From the NCBI GenBank assembly GCA_037893245.1, contig JBAIAA010000251.1, positions 620,001 to 684,000 of the forward strand: a stretch of 64,000 nucleotides of DNA, written 5' to 3'. Position numbers and translations under genes: made by a program. This DNA is from Crossaster papposus. Its lineage: Eukaryota > Echinodermata > Asteroidea > Velatida > Solasteridae. The notes beneath the pieces were generated by a model, which saw nothing but the letters and a program-made list of their open reading frames with translations, was not told the DNA's origin and did not search any database. Below, in pieces: positions 12,670-23,820 of the stretch (within the stretch, counting starts at the first letter, position 1; every line of letters starts with the position of its first letter).

Positions 12670-13475
12670 TGTTGGAGAGCTACTCAACAGATAAGACGTA
12701 GGTAACTCGTTTTATGCGACGCGTATGGATCGGTACATTGTTTACGCTAGCTTGCATGGTTGATGCGCAGCGGGTACAATGCTGTACGATTTGTACAAAG
12801 TCTGATTAGCTGTGCTGGGGTTACGCTGACATGTGTGGCTGATATGTCGTAAGTACAAAGCTTCTACGGCTGTACGTTGCGAATACTGGCTTGTACATGG
12901 CGTAGCGAGTACCTTGCTATATGGACTGTACATTGCTAAGCTGCTGAATATTGTGCTCATGTATGCTGCGTTATTGCTCAATCACCGAAGCATTCATGGC
13001 GCTTGCGCATTGCTGCCTTCGCGGTTTAGTGCATTGTGGCTTAGGCGAGCAGTAGTTTATCTCTGATAAGGACCCGACCCTTTCCAATAAAACCACTCAC
13101 CCAATTCCTAGTTAATGTACATGATTGTTGTGAATAAATTATCTTCATTGTACAGTGTACCTACAATACAGTTGTCAAGGTGTCTTTGTTAAGGTTTATT
13201 GTGTAAGTAACAGAGAGTAATCGCAATCATCATAATCGGCGGTATATTTCCTCCAAAACGGACCTGCACCCTTAGCCTTTTAGGTCGCTCTGATTGATCT
13301 CTCGTCTAGGGAAGAGCCTTGGGTTGGGAAGATTGTCGTCGCTTTAATAGGTGTCCGACTTATCCTAACAGCCTTAGGTTGGCCCGGGGAGTTCCCGCCA
13401 CAGTTATAACAACGTACTAGTTTACATATCATTAGTGGATATTGATGCGCATAGTAAATAGTCCATATCATTACA
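12670..13475 (-). mobile_element. 3' LTR of the full-length Mag/SURL-like gypsy (806 bp)
   Basis: TG...CA ends on the minus strand, with a polypurine tract immediately upstream (13476-13491). Only its first 73 bp (13403-13475) match the element's 5' LTR at 18855-18927, with two visible mismatches. The remaining 733 bp have no counterpart there. Identical LTRs are expected after normal reverse transcription, so this element looks recombinant. Confidence 0.7.
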
Positions 13476-13728
13476 TCCCTCTTCTTCTGAAGAAAAGCTC
13501 TTAGGTTACAATATGCTTGTAATAAACATTCTCTTCTCTGGTCACCTATTGTTTAGTTGGCTGCAATTCTTTAAAACGGTTAAGCTTCAATACTAAACTA
13601 TTAAGCAATAACAACAATAAAAGTCACTAATATCAACTCATGCAAATAACGCTAACGCTAAATAAAAATACGCATAGCACTGCTTTACGCATAATTTCGC
13701 ATAATTATTATGCATGCTTGGGTTAAGT

Positions 13729-16700
13729 TTACAGGTCCAATTTAGTTGGTTTATTGACTGCACGACCAGATCGCGTAATGTATGGTTGTGTTGTGACATT
13801 TGGTTCTTTGGTTGTTTGTTTGATCAGTGGGCTGTTTTGTTCTTTTCCGGGGTTTCCTGTGGAATCTTCGAGTTCAAATGTAACTCTTTTCTTCATCCCT
13901 TCTTTCAACTGACGACGGTTTCGTCTCAATGTTTGACCATTCTCTGTTTGGACTATGTATGAGCGAGGTTCTGTGCTCTTACTTTGTACTGTGCCAGGAA
14001 CCCATTGTTTCTTCGTGCTTGATTGTTTCTGGATGTATATGGGTTGTCCACTGTATAGAGGAGCCAGTTTGTGGGTGTTCTTGTCATAGTGTTGGCTTTG
14101 TTGTTCTTGTCTAGCTTCGAATCTTTGACGTATCTCATCCCTGTCTGTTGCGTTGTTGTGTATTTTGGTTGGCAATGTTGTTCGTATTTTTCTGCCATAC
14201 AACAACTCAGCTGGTGATGGTAGGTGGTGATCAATAGGGGTTGCCCTAAGAATCATCAAGGCCTTCTGTATGTCAGTGTTTGACTGCTTTGCCTTTTTGA
14301 TAGTGCGTTTGACTGTCTGAATGTTCCTTTCTATGAACCCATTGGATTGAGGATATCTGGGGGATGATGTGGTATGTGTGAAATTCCAGTTGTTGGAGAA
14401 GTTGCGGAAAGTTTCACTATTGAAGTGTGGTCCATTGTCACTTATCAGTGTTTCAGGAATTCCTTGTTCTGCAAATATGTTTTTAAGCAGGCAGACAATG
14501 GTGTTGCTGTTAGAGTGACCTTTCGGTATTTTTCGCAAGATTGTGTACTTGGAATAGTAGTCAGCGATGAGTAAGTATTCCTTATCACCTAGGAAGAAGA
14601 TGTCGGCAGCTGTTGTCTGCCATGGTCGGTTTGGTATGACATGTGGTTTCATAGGTTCTGATGGTTGTGATTTGCTATGGGATTGACATATGTCACACGA
14701 CCTTGTCATCTCTTCAATGTCATCATTGATGTTGTGCCAAAAGACACATGTCTTTGCTCTGAGCTGGGATTTGATTATGCCTTGGTGGGCTTCGTGTATG
14801 GTGTTGAGGATGTTTTGTCTTTCCACTTTGGGGATGACGATCCTCTGGCCTTTCATTATGAGCCCATTCTCAATAGACAGCTTGTCCCGATATGCCCAGT
14901 ATTTCCGCAGCGGTTTGGGAATCATCTGTCGGTTGTCTGGCCATCCATCCTGTATGATCTCGCGAAGGGCTGCGAGTTCTGTATCAGCATTTGTTGCTTC
15001 TTGCAGTTTGGACACCTTTTGATCAGAGAATTGAACATGGTGTACGCGTATTTCTTCTGTCTCTACCGGTGCTCCCGGTAGTGGATGGAGACGTGACAAT
15101 GCATCTGCCAGTAGCATTTCTTTGCCTGGCTTGTATTTGATCTTCACATCGTACCCTTGGATTCGTAGTAGAAGTCTTTGCAGTCTTGGTGGTGCTGCAC
15201 TGAGGTTTTTGATGTGGATCATTTCTAGGGGTTTGTGATCTGATTGGACAGTGAATGGTTTGCCATATACGTATGTGTGGAATTTTTCGCAAGCATATAC
15301 TATGGCTAGCATCTCACGTTCAATGTTGGCATATCTTTGCTCTGTATCGGTCAGCGCTTTGGATGCGAAGCAGATTGGTTTAGAGTCTTGCATTAGTGCT
15401 GCGCCGAGGCCTTTCAGTGAGGCATCAACTTGTAGGACGGTTTCTTTCTTCGGGTCGAAGTATGCCAGAGTAACTTCTTCACAAATGGCCTTCTTGATGT
15501 TGTCAATTGACATTTGATGTATTGGTAGCCATTCGTACTCACGATCTTGCTTCATCAGCTCTCTTAAAGGAGAAGAAAGTGTCGACAAGTTGGGTATGAA
15601 TGGTGCCATGTATGTGGCAATGCCAAGGAACTGTTGTAATTCCTTTGTATTCTTCGGCGGTGTGATAGACTCGATGGACTTCACTTTTTCTGGGTCCGGG
15701 TGTGCTCCTTTAGCACTGTAGACAATGCCGAAGAATTTGATCTGTGGTTTCTTGATCTCGCACTTGTCTATGTTGAAGACAAGGCCATGTTCTCGTGCAA
15801 CCTTCATTAGGTTGTGTAGGTGTTCATCATGCTCCGACTCAGTCTTGCCAAAGACTCCAACATCGTCTGCTATACCGACTGTGCCTGGACACTTCTCTAG
15901 GATTTGGTCCATCTTTTGCTGAAATATGTCTTGACTGACACATAGCCCAAAGGGAAGCCTAGTGAAGCGAAATCTTCCAAAGGGACTGTTGAATGTCGTG
16001 AGCATGCTCGATTCTCGATCAAGGGAAACTGACCAATAACCATGTCTGGCATCAAGTTTGGAGAAGATTGTACTTCCAGCAAACTTGTATGTGACCTCCT
16101 CTAATGTGGGGGTGTGGTGGTGGCTGCGCTTTATAGCTGCGTTTAGGTCTTTTGGGTCTAGACAGACGCGCCATCTTCCGTTTGGTTTCTGTGAATATGC
16201 CAAGCTTGAAACCCAATCTGTAGGTTCAATTACGGGTGTTATTACCCCTAACTTGATCATGTCATCCAATTCTTTCTTTATGTCATCTTTAATTTGGACA
16301 GGGCATCTTCTGGCCGCATGGACAACAGGTGGAACTTCTGGGTTTACCACAATATGGTACTCTCCGTCGAAGTTGCCAATACCTTCAAATCTATCTGGGT
16401 ACAGTCGCTGTAGGTCTTGTTTTGAGTTGACCTTTGTCAATGACTGTGTCTGTGTCTCTTGAATGCTGCAATTTAGTGAAACAACTTTCAGCTCGAGGCA
16501 TGATGGTAGGCCCAGTATGGCAGGACCTTGGACATCTGCAATGTAGAATTCTGTATTCTCATTTTTCTCTTTGTGTCTGCATGGTACTTTTATTGTACCA
16601 TAGTGTGGGATTGTTGTTCCATTGTATGCCGTGAGTACCGTTTTCTGTTTTGTACTTTTGTCTTGTTTTGGAAAACCCGTGCTATCGAGTTTCCTTGGGT

Positions 16701-17751
16701 ACATTCTACGGAATATGCGGAGTGGCAAGATGTTACCTTGGGCACCAGTGTCGACTTTTACTTTGAGTGTAGCAGGATTAGGTTTGTCATCTAGCTTTAT
16801 GTCTAGTACTGCATAAGCTTCATCTTGTTTAATGTTGGTGTGACCAATATGATTTATCTGTATAGACTCAAAACTTAGTTGGTCTAAGGCATCTTGGATC
16901 TGAGGTTCATCACCTTGATTGACTGTACTGACATTTTTGCTTTGTGTGAATTTCTGCCTACCCCTACTCCTACTTCGGAATTTTGGACGCGTACCATATG
17001 TTGGTTTGTCCTGTGTTTGCTTGCGAAATCTGCATACGCTCTGCCAATGGTTGGTTTTGCCGCAGGACCTGCACGTACTGCCGTGTGCAGGGCATTTTGC
17101 TTTCGCATGCTGCAGACCACATTTGCCGCAGTTAGCTGCTTGTGGTCGCGATGGTGCTCTTTTGCTTTTGTATCGCATTGCATCAACATTCAATTTTTCG
17201 CTTTGTTGTAGCTCGTGCATGTGTTGCAGGGTAGCTTCTTTGGTTCGTGCCAAGTCCATCGCTTGGTCAAGAGTGAGTGAATCATCTTTTGCAAGCAAGA
17301 TCTCTTGGATTTTCTTAATCTTAGTGCCAATGACTAATTGCTCGATGAGTCTCTCTTCACACTCAGCAATGCTGAATTTGCAACGCTTAGCTTGTATTTT
17401 GCATCTTGTCATATATTCATCTACCGATTCATTTTCGGTTTGTTTGAACTTTTGCAAATTGAAGCGATTCAGTCGGAAATTTGACTTTGGTTCAAAATGT
17501 TTCTCGAATTTAGTCATTATGGCTTTCGGATCATTTTGTTCATTATCTTCAATTTTCCATGTATTGAAGATGTCAATACCTGCTTGACCCAACCATAACA
17601 GTAGGTAATTGACACGTTCTGTTTCAGACTTTTTGGACAGGGGGCCTTGAAACACAAGCTCACAGTAGGCCTTGAATTGATTAAATGCAGTCGATTGATC
17701 TGCTGCATCCCAGTCCATATGGGGTGGTGTTATACCTGACATTTCCCCCAT
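13729..17751 (-). CDS. gag-pol: Full Gag-Pol polyprotein, Mag/SURL-like Ty3/gypsy
   Basis: This single 1,340-codon frame makes all proteins for retrotransposition of an LTR element. Visible in order: a Gag capsid-like region (about 1-200, including LLLWLGQAGIDIFNTW), two zinc knuckles (CGKCGLQHAKAKC, then CRSCGKTNHWQSVC, about 208-242), an aspartic protease (VKVDTGAQGNILPL, about 335), RT (KLDARHGYW, LPFGLCVS, IADDVG with Ile before the ADD), RNase H (DASLKGLGAAL, SDHKPLE) and integrase (HHCC finger, then AADIF, ISDNGPHF, NGFIERN as D,D,E). No chromodomain or env follows. A fused gag-pol in one frame is typical of the Mag/SURL clade. The frame starts at ATG 17751, about 980 bp after the primer site. 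No stop or frameshift is seen, so it looks coding-competent. It is the parent of the two truncated copies to its left. Confidence 0.95.
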   Translation of the reverse strand: MGEMSGITPPHMDWDAADQSTAFNQFKAYCELVFQGPLSKKSETERVNYLLLWLGQAGIDIFNTWKIEDNEQNDPKAIMTKFEKHFEPKSNFRLNRFNLQKFKQTENESVDEYMTRCKIQAKRCKFSIAECEERLIEQLVIGTKIKKIQEILLAKDDSLTLDQAMDLARTKEATLQHMHELQQSEKLNVDAMRYKSKRAPSRPQAANCGKCGLQHAKAKCPAHGSTCRSCGKTNHWQSVCRFRKQTQDKPTYGTRPKFRSRSRGRQKFTQSKNVSTVNQGDEPQIQDALDQLSFESIQINHIGHTNIKQDEAYAVLDIKLDDKPNPATLKVKVDTGAQGNILPLRIFRRMYPRKLDSTGFPKQDKSTKQKTVLTAYNGTTIPHYGTIKVPCRHKEKNENTEFYIADVQGPAILGLPSCLELKVVSLNCSIQETQTQSLTKVNSKQDLQRLYPDRFEGIGNFDGEYHIVVNPEVPPVVHAARRCPVQIKDDIKKELDDMIKLGVITPVIEPTDWVSSLAYSQKPNGRWRVCLDPKDLNAAIKRSHHHTPTLEEVTYKFAGSTIFSKLDARHGYWSVSLDRESSMLTTFNSPFGRFRFTRLPFGLCVSQDIFQQKMDQILEKCPGTVGIADDVGVFGKTESEHDEHLHNLMKVAREHGLVFNIDKCEIKKPQIKFFGIVYSAKGAHPDPEKVKSIESITPPKNTKELQQFLGIATYMAPFIPNLSTLSSPLRELMKQDREYEWLPIHQMSIDNIKKAICEEVTLAYFDPKKETVLQVDASLKGLGAALMQDSKPICFASKALTDTEQRYANIEREMLAIVYACEKFHTYVYGKPFTVQSDHKPLEMIHIKNLSAAPPRLQRLLLRIQGYDVKIKYKPGKEMLLADALSRLHPLPGAPVETEEIRVHHVQFSDQKVSKLQEATNADTELAALREIIQDGWPDNRQMIPKPLRKYWAYRDKLSIENGLIMKGQRIVIPKVERQNILNTIHEAHQGIIKSQLRAKTCVFWHNINDDIEEMTRSCDICQSHSKSQPSEPMKPHVIPNRPWQTTAADIFFLGDKEYLLIADYYSKYTILRKIPKGHSNSNTIVCLLKNIFAEQGIPETLISDNGPHFNSETFRNFSNNWNFTHTTSSPRYPQSNGFIERNIQTVKRTIKKAKQSNTDIQKALMILRATPIDHHLPSPAELLYGRKIRTTLPTKIHNNATDRDEIRQRFEARQEQQSQHYDKNTHKLAPLYSGQPIYIQKQSSTKKQWVPGTVQSKSTEPRSYIVQTENGQTLRRNRRQLKEGMKKRVTFELEDSTGNPGKEQNSPLIKQTTKEPNVTTQPYITRSGRAVNKPTKLDL

Positions 17752-18732
17752 TTTGACTTAGTTACCCTTCAGGTATCGGTTCAATTTGCATAAAAACTAT
17801 TGTACTCTTTACACAACAGAAATTGTTAACAACAACAGTAAAATATTGTTAAGTATATCAGCTGGTAATTAAATGTACATGTTACATTTCACAGAACAAT
17901 TTGAACAATGATATTCGGCAAGGATATAATATTTCTGCAGAACTGTCAAAATGTTCAACTGTTGTCTGTAGTACCAGTACCGTTCAGCTGTTGAATTGTT
18001 CGCTGTACATGTCTAGTGTAGCGGTGGTGGTCTCCCGTCCCGGTCATCATGTACTTTAACGTGATTTCCAGCGTTTTGATGTACGTGTTGGACGTTCACC
18101 AGTTCCGTTGTTGCGCCGGTTGTCCGTTGTACGTCTTTCTTATTTGCACTTGCGTGGTGCCGTGGTCTCTCCACTTCGTGTTTTCGGTTGAAAGGGACGA
18201 AACTCTCGGTCTCTCCACTCGGCTCGTACGCGGTTTTGTTGGCTCGAACTCGCAAGTTCAGTGCCGGAGTTTCTCGGATAGGTGCTGTGGCGGTCGGCTG
18301 CCCGTCCGGATTCCTGTCACTTTTCATACATGACTGTGTAGAACAGCGGTGTGTCCAGTCTATCAATGTTGCATCTTGGCCTATGTCACATATCGCTGTA
18401 GAGGCGGTCTGGGATCCTTCCTCTTCTGCAGGAACTCAAAGTTCACATGCGGGGACCAGACTCAGAGCACGTCATACGATGCGTCTTGTCAGCTTACCAG
18501 CTTTTCACCAGCATATCAATGCGCCGCAATTTCAATCCCAAACTCTAGTGGCACGGGACGGACGGCCTGTACGGTGCATTCCTTGCGCACAGCGTGTATT
18601 GCAGCATGTGCGTGCTTGGCTAGGCTTGGCGCTCGGTTGGCGAGTGTCAGCTGAAGTTCACATAGTGAAAGTTATGAGGAGTGTTCCGGCGAGGCTGTTC
18701 ATCTTTGCCAAAGCAGTCCAGCAGGGGCTACT
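17752..18732 (-). other. 5' leader of the gypsy element between PBS and gag
   Basis: About 980 bp lie between the primer site and the gag ATG. It contains antisense and sense ORFs (for example a 117-codon minus-strand frame at 18013-18366) without recognisable domains. It is treated as untranslated leader. Confidence 0.55.
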
Positions 18733-18750
18733 TTCGAACCGCTGCCACCA
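18733..18750 (-). promoter_or_regulatory. tRNA primer-binding site
   Basis: The minus strand reads TGGTGGCAGCGGTTCGAA directly after the LTR end. The first 13 bases are complementary to the 3' end (...ACCGCTGCCACCA) of animal tRNA-Leu(UAG) as I remember it. The start with TGG matches a CCA-tailed tRNA. Confidence 0.75.
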
Positions 18751-18927
18751 TGTAATGTTTTAGGTGTGGAAATAAGCACACAAGTGTGAAGACAATCGAA
18801 ATGGTTCAGCCAATTTATTCATGTATCTTCGTGTCAGTCTTCCATGACGAGAGTGTTATAACAACGTACTTGTTTACATATCATTAGTGGATTTTGATGC
18901 GCATAGTAAATAGTCCATATCATTACA
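18751..18927 (-). mobile_element. Short 5' LTR (177 bp)
   Basis: Bounded by TGTAATG and CATTACA, perfect 7-bp inverted ends. It abuts the PBS on one side. It contains AATAAA on the minus strand (about 18815). It is far shorter than the 806-bp 3' LTR and matches it only over the outer 73 bp. Confidence 0.75.
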
Positions 18928-19009
18928 TGTGCAATGCGACTCAAAAAAGAAACTAATTGTACTCTCGTTTTTACCTTGTTGAAAAAGTCAATTTCTCGTC
19001 AATGTATTC

Positions 19010-19370
19010 TATGTGTCCTTATCTATGAGAGCGAGGGGTTAAGAAATTCCATATGTTACGCTGGCCGACGTTTTTTCAGGAAAATAAACTCAAAACAACG
19101 TTAACTTGTAGACTCTCTTCGTCAGTTTCAAACCGAGTTCGTACATGTGTGTATGTACATGCACACGCGCGCCCTCTGCGAATACGCGATCGAAGCTGCA
19201 TGCTGCGCGCATTGATATTGAGCGTGCACGCAGCATACGAACTCGAGTCGGTATGAAACTGAAGAGAGTCTACAAGTTAACGTTGCTTTTGAGTTTATTT
19301 TCATATAAAAGGTCATCCAGCGTAGCATATGGAATTTCTAAACCTCCCGTTCTCTTAGATAAGAACACGA
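19010..19370. mobile_element. Foldback MITE, about 130-bp arms
   Basis: The left arm (about 19012-19140) is the imperfect reverse complement of the right arm (about 19240-19365). The pairs include gtgtccttatct with agataagaacac, and cttgtagactctctt with aagagagtctacaag. The unpaired centre is short. No ORF explains it; the translations there are arms read on both strands. The terminal class is not resolved. Confidence 0.8.
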
Positions 19371-19499
19371 TGATAATATGTGAGGGTGGAATTATTGTCT
19401 ACAATGAGGTACAAATATTGAAAATTTCATCATAATTTGTTTCGCCCGTTTTTAATTTTAACGTAGGGATAGAGGGAGTCCACAGTAGGCTATAACTTA

Positions 19500-20100
19500 G
19501 TATACGTCCATCACTGATCACTCCCAATCAGTGCAAAACACCCGGGATTTTTTTCACTTATTTCATGGAAATCATTCTGTCTCAAACTCGGCATGCAGGT
19601 TCATTTATTATAGCGCATCAATATTTCGCTAAAATTAGGACTTTTCCGTGGTTCTGTCTGGTGTAATTTGTCTCTAAATCTGCGTTAAATATAAAGTTTC
19701 AAAAAAATTCGCGATAAACGCAAAACAATATGGCGGAACAAGTCTGCGCAGGCACGGCGTGCACATCTCGTTGATCGAACAACAGAGGGCACTAGCAGAG
19801 CGCCCTCCGCTGATAAGCTGTGCACGCCTGCGCAGACTTGTTCAGCCATATTGTTTTGCGTTTATCGCGAATCTTTTTGAAACTTTATAACGCAGATTTA
19901 GAGACAAATTACACCAGACGGAACCACGGAAAAGTCCTAATTTTAGCGAAATATCGATGCGCTATAATAAATGAACCTGCATGCCGAGTTTGAGACCGAA
20001 TGATTTCCATGAAATAAGTGAAACAAAATCCGGTTTGTTTGCACTGATAGACGTATCGTCGTATGGCCTACAGCAAATAGTGTACTCTAGTGCGGGGCCA
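19500..20100. mobile_element. Long foldback element, family A, copy 1
   Basis: Two arms of about 260 bp are nearly perfect inverted repeats, including tcggcatgcaggttcattta, taaacgcaaaacaatatgg and cagacttgttc segments, around an 80-bp centre rich in short palindromes. A second copy lies at 31140-31985. There is no coding capacity. It is probably a MITE moved in trans. Confidence 0.85.
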
Positions 20101-21766
20101 TGAACTTGGGCTAGCCTAGGGCCTACCACCAAGAATATAAAAAAAACACTTAAACTTACCCTCAAATACGTCAATCATATGTTGCATCCCCCATTCTGTC
20201 AGATTATTTTTTACGTAATCGTCCATGGTCAAGGATGTCAAGCGATGAAAGATCACGAATCACAAACATCAGAATGCTAGGTCTAGGCCTTCTGACATGC
20301 CTGATTAATGCATACTAATACTAATGTAATGACTTCCGAGCGCGGCGCCACGAATAAAAAAAAGGCGCGCGCGCCAAAAGCAACGCGTCCGAATCTCTTG
20401 TCTATGGCTATTGTCTAGGTGTTCGCCCATTACAATGGACCGATCCGGCCTGTCAATCACTACGCGCGCATTGACCAATAAGATTACGAGTTTTGTTCAG
20501 GTAACTTAGCAACGGTAGCTACAGGCGTGGTCCGCCATTAGCTCGGTCAAACTATCACATGTGGTTAGAAACGTGTACACAAACAAATGGCTTCGGCACG
20601 AAAAAGCACCGTATTTGTCAATCAAAATACGGCTTTATGGAGTTTTAAAAATTGTCATGAAATGGTCATGAAATATGTAAATAACACGCTGGTACTCGGA
20701 TTACGACATCATTTTTTTCCCGTTAAATATCAAAACAAATCTCGAAAATGAGAATTACCGTTGAACTCGTGTGACGTGAACGGCGGGATCTCAAGAAGAT
20801 AAACAAGGTCGAGGACAGTGCAGTCTAAGGTAGGATAGGGGCCTATGTAGAGTTAATAGTAATCCTCTACATGTATAGCAGTCTATTAATTAGGCTATGG
20901 TTTAATCCTGTTGTGACAAAATACGCGATTTATTCCAGTACCGGTACGGTAGTGACTTAGCAACACTTACATGTACACCGTCCATACAAATTAACATGCA
21001 TGCATGCTTCATTTCCCCCAACTGCAACTTAACCATCCTCCATGTACTGTTCATACCGTTCCTTAAAATAATGGTCATCCTTTTAGTTCGCCCGCTAGCT
21101 TACTGATAGTAATTTTGTCCCCGCCTAAAGTTTAAATCAACATTTTCGTTGTACGTGTTCTACGCCTAGCCTACACGTACATGTACATGTACATGTACGC
21201 AACTTGACCGAGGTAATGGCGTCGCCATGCCGTTGCTGAAGTGGGCGGGGCTTATGGTCAAATCCGGCCGTAGCTCTGGAAGGCCGTTTCAGACACGGCC
21301 GGCCTAACATGTGAAATTTCGCGGTTTTTTCTTTTGGAGATCGCGATTGGTCATTCAATTATTCCAGCAAACAATAATGTGCAAGCTTGTTGTGGTTCTT
21401 GTCGCTAAATTTCGTATTATTAATTTTTATTGTGATTATTATTTATTATTATTATTATTCATATTGTTATAATTATTTTACTTATAATTATTTGTAAACT
21501 ATCAAGTAAATATGTATAACTATTAAACTGGCATGTTTCCAAGAATCCCACAATACTTTGCGGGATATAGATTGGCTCCCAGTCCTCTGCCGCCTTATCC
21601 CTTAAGAAACCAGCTGATATAAAAAGGCATAATAATTGAATATTTTTATGACACGTAGTAATGGCAATATATTTCAGTACATGGCTTAACAAAAACAATA
21701 ATTGCTTTCTTTTCTTTTTCTCCTTAACAAAAGAGATTGATTGATTTCTTGGCCGTGTGGTATACG
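20101..21766. other. Non-coding stretch
   Basis: No gene is recognised. It holds a G+C-rich patch (aaaggcgcgcgcgcc near 20363), a short GTACAT run at 21175-21200 and an A-T-rich segment (21410-21720). ORFs on the minus strand at 21137-21358 and 21459-21881 have no domain, and the second overlaps a minisatellite. Confidence 0.4.
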
Positions 21767-22315
21767 GTTGAATGACAACCGAATACGTTGCTTGAATTGA
21801 CCGATATCTTGGTTGAAGGACAACCAACATATTGGTTATGAATGACCAATAGATTGGTTGGTACCTTGGTTGCAAGCTCAACCAATATAACTGGTTGAAG
21901 GATAACCAATATATTGGTTATGAATAACCAATAGATTGGTTAATACAATTGGTTACAAGCTCAACCAATATGACTGGTTGAAGGACAACCAACATATTGG
22001 TTATGAATAACCAATAGATTGGTTAATACCTTGGTTACAAGCTCAACCAATATGACTGGTTGAAGGACAACCAACATATTGGTTATGAATAACCAATACA
22101 TTGGTTAATACCTTGGTTACAACCTCAACCAATATGACTGGTTGAAGGACAACCAATATATTGGTTATAAATGACCAATAGATTGGTTGATACCGTCAAC
22201 CAATATGACTGGTTGGCGGACAACCAACGCATTGGTTACGCTTTAACCAACACATTGGTTAAAAACAACCAATATGGGGTCAACCAATTAGATTGGTTGG
22301 TCTTTTAACCAATCT
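21767..22315. repeat. 82-bp minisatellite of ATTGGTT/AACCAAT palindromes
   Basis: The period is 82-83 bp (tgactggtt marks at 21888, 21971, 22053 and 22135). Each unit contains several attggtt/aaccaat pairs in opposite orientation a few bases apart, so each unit can fold into short hairpins or cruciforms. CCAAT boxes occur dozens of times on both strands. Confidence 0.9.
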
Positions 22316-22328
22316 ATTTTTAGAGTGT

Positions 22329-23372
22329 ATGAATATGTATAATTATAACATTGAGTACAGTTTGACCTTTTTGGTATGAACATGAAGATAGGATGGTGTT
22401 ATAGGGTTTTTAAAAAAAGGTAATACAGTTTGACATTTTGGTGTGGAAATAAATAATAGGATGATAATACTGCTGAATGTTAGTTGACTGCGTGAAGACG
22501 CTGTGCATTTTCGAATAGTCAAATTTGAATGGAAAGGTCACGTCCTGTTGAAAGGGAGGATACACCATTGGTAATTGCTTGAATTATCAGGAATTGGTGG
22601 ATTTGTTTGTTTATATTTTATTTTTATTATTATAATTGTTTTTTCTTTTTGGGGGGGGTGTAAGTTTTACAATCATGGATGCGGGGAAAAGCAAGAAGAA
22701 CGGCGTTCGTTTTCAACCGGTGTCGGGCAGTTATTCTTATGTAGTTCCTGTTTTTTCGCGACCACCGTCCAGCGATCGTATTTGTTTTGTTTTATAACAT
22801 TTAACTTTTTAGAACAAAAACAGGAACAATTATTTATCTGAATGCCTAGAATCATTATTTACTTTCAAATAAGTAAGATATTTTTTAATAATATGGTAGT
22901 AAAAATTGTCGATATCTGCAAATGGTGTATCTTACCTTTAGGCGAGTTTGCAAAGACCAATGTGTGAGTTACAGAGATGGACTAAAACGTCAAATGAGAC
23001 ATCAAACGTCAACATCTGGCAATGTTTGACAGAGTTATTAATAATTGTCCAAGAGTGGTCAAATTATAAATCTTAGTTATACATTCTACGTGTGGTAATC
23101 CGTTATATTTTGCGCTTTCGACTTTCGCTGTTAACGTAATGCACCTTTTAGTAGTGTAGGTAGACTCCTCGGTACACTTTGATATTTGGAAAAATATGAT
23201 AAAGGTCATATGAATATGTATAATTATGATATGAATATGTATAATTGTAACATTGAGTACAGTTTGACCTTTTTGGTATGAACATGAGGATAGGATGGTG
23301 TTATAGGGTTTTAAAAAAAAGGTAATACAGTTTGACATTTTGGTGTGGAAATAAATAATAGGATGATAATAC
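22329..23372. repeat. 142-bp direct repeat pair flanking about 760 bp
   Basis: 22329-22470 and 23230-23372 are almost identical (from atgaatatgtataatt to ggatgataatac). The space between holds no clear gene. Several acagtttgac motifs occur inside and beyond the repeats (22357, 22425, 23259, 23327, 23394 and 23458). They could be LTR-like ends of a small element, but no PBS or polypurine tract was seen. Confidence 0.6.
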
Positions 23373-23820
23373 AGGGTTAAAATAAAATTGAGAACAGTTT
23401 GACCCGTTGTACGGGAAATATTGTGTAATGTAATGAACAACTATAACAATTTCTGGCACAGTTTGACTTTAGTTATACATTTATTGCGAGTAATGGTGCA
23501 ATAATGTGCAATTAATGGGTGTTTAAAAATCCTTAGTGTATACATCTAGAAAGTACATCCGGGGAAGTACATCCGGGAAGTGTTGATGGTGTAGATAGTG
23601 TGGTCGGAGCCGAATGAAGTGTTTGCGTAGGAATTTTATTTTTTGGGATGTTGTCACTTTCTATTTTTAACCTCTGTGTTTCGCAATTGTTGTAAGTGAA
23701 TGGTAGTCCTACGTGAAATCAAACGAACACAATGTTGACCGTCTACACATCATTTTTACGAACTCGTTTAGTGATGCAGCACGTACTGCGTAACACCGAG
23801 CCAGCCGGTTAATATTAAAC

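Larger units (their letters stand above)
1..15982. repeat. Tandem duplication of a 4,867-bp chimeric unit
   Basis: The same block recurs head to tail: copy 2 is 6249-11115, copy 3 is 11116-15982, and copy 1 ends at 6248 with its start left of the window. Matching landmarks such as the pol ends and LTR edges are exactly 4,867 bp apart between copies 2 and 3. Each unit joins a small plus-strand exon and its 3' flank to an LTR and the 3' part of a minus-strand gypsy pol. Copy 3 reads through the breakpoint (after ccaaag at 15977-15982) into full gag-pol, so it keeps the original junction and the others are duplicated. Copies differ by only a few substitutions plus one 1.8-kb segment found only in copy 1, which implies a recent event. 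An assembly artefact cannot be excluded from sequence alone. Confidence 0.93.

Noticed and set aside
16919-17587. 222-codon plus-strand ORF opposite gag
   Set aside because: It is antisense to the zinc-knuckle and capsid region and its Cys/Leu-rich translation mirrors gag codon use.
18013-18366. 117-codon minus-strand ORF in the gypsy leader
   Set aside because: No domain or homologue recalled; a G+C-rich leader gives open frames by chance.
21767-22315. CRISPR array
   Set aside because: Repeats are palindromic minisatellite units without unique spacers, and the DNA is animal.
22329-23372. LTR retrotransposon with 142-bp LTRs
   Set aside because: No TG...CA ends, primer site, polypurine tract or coding region found; kept only as a direct repeat.
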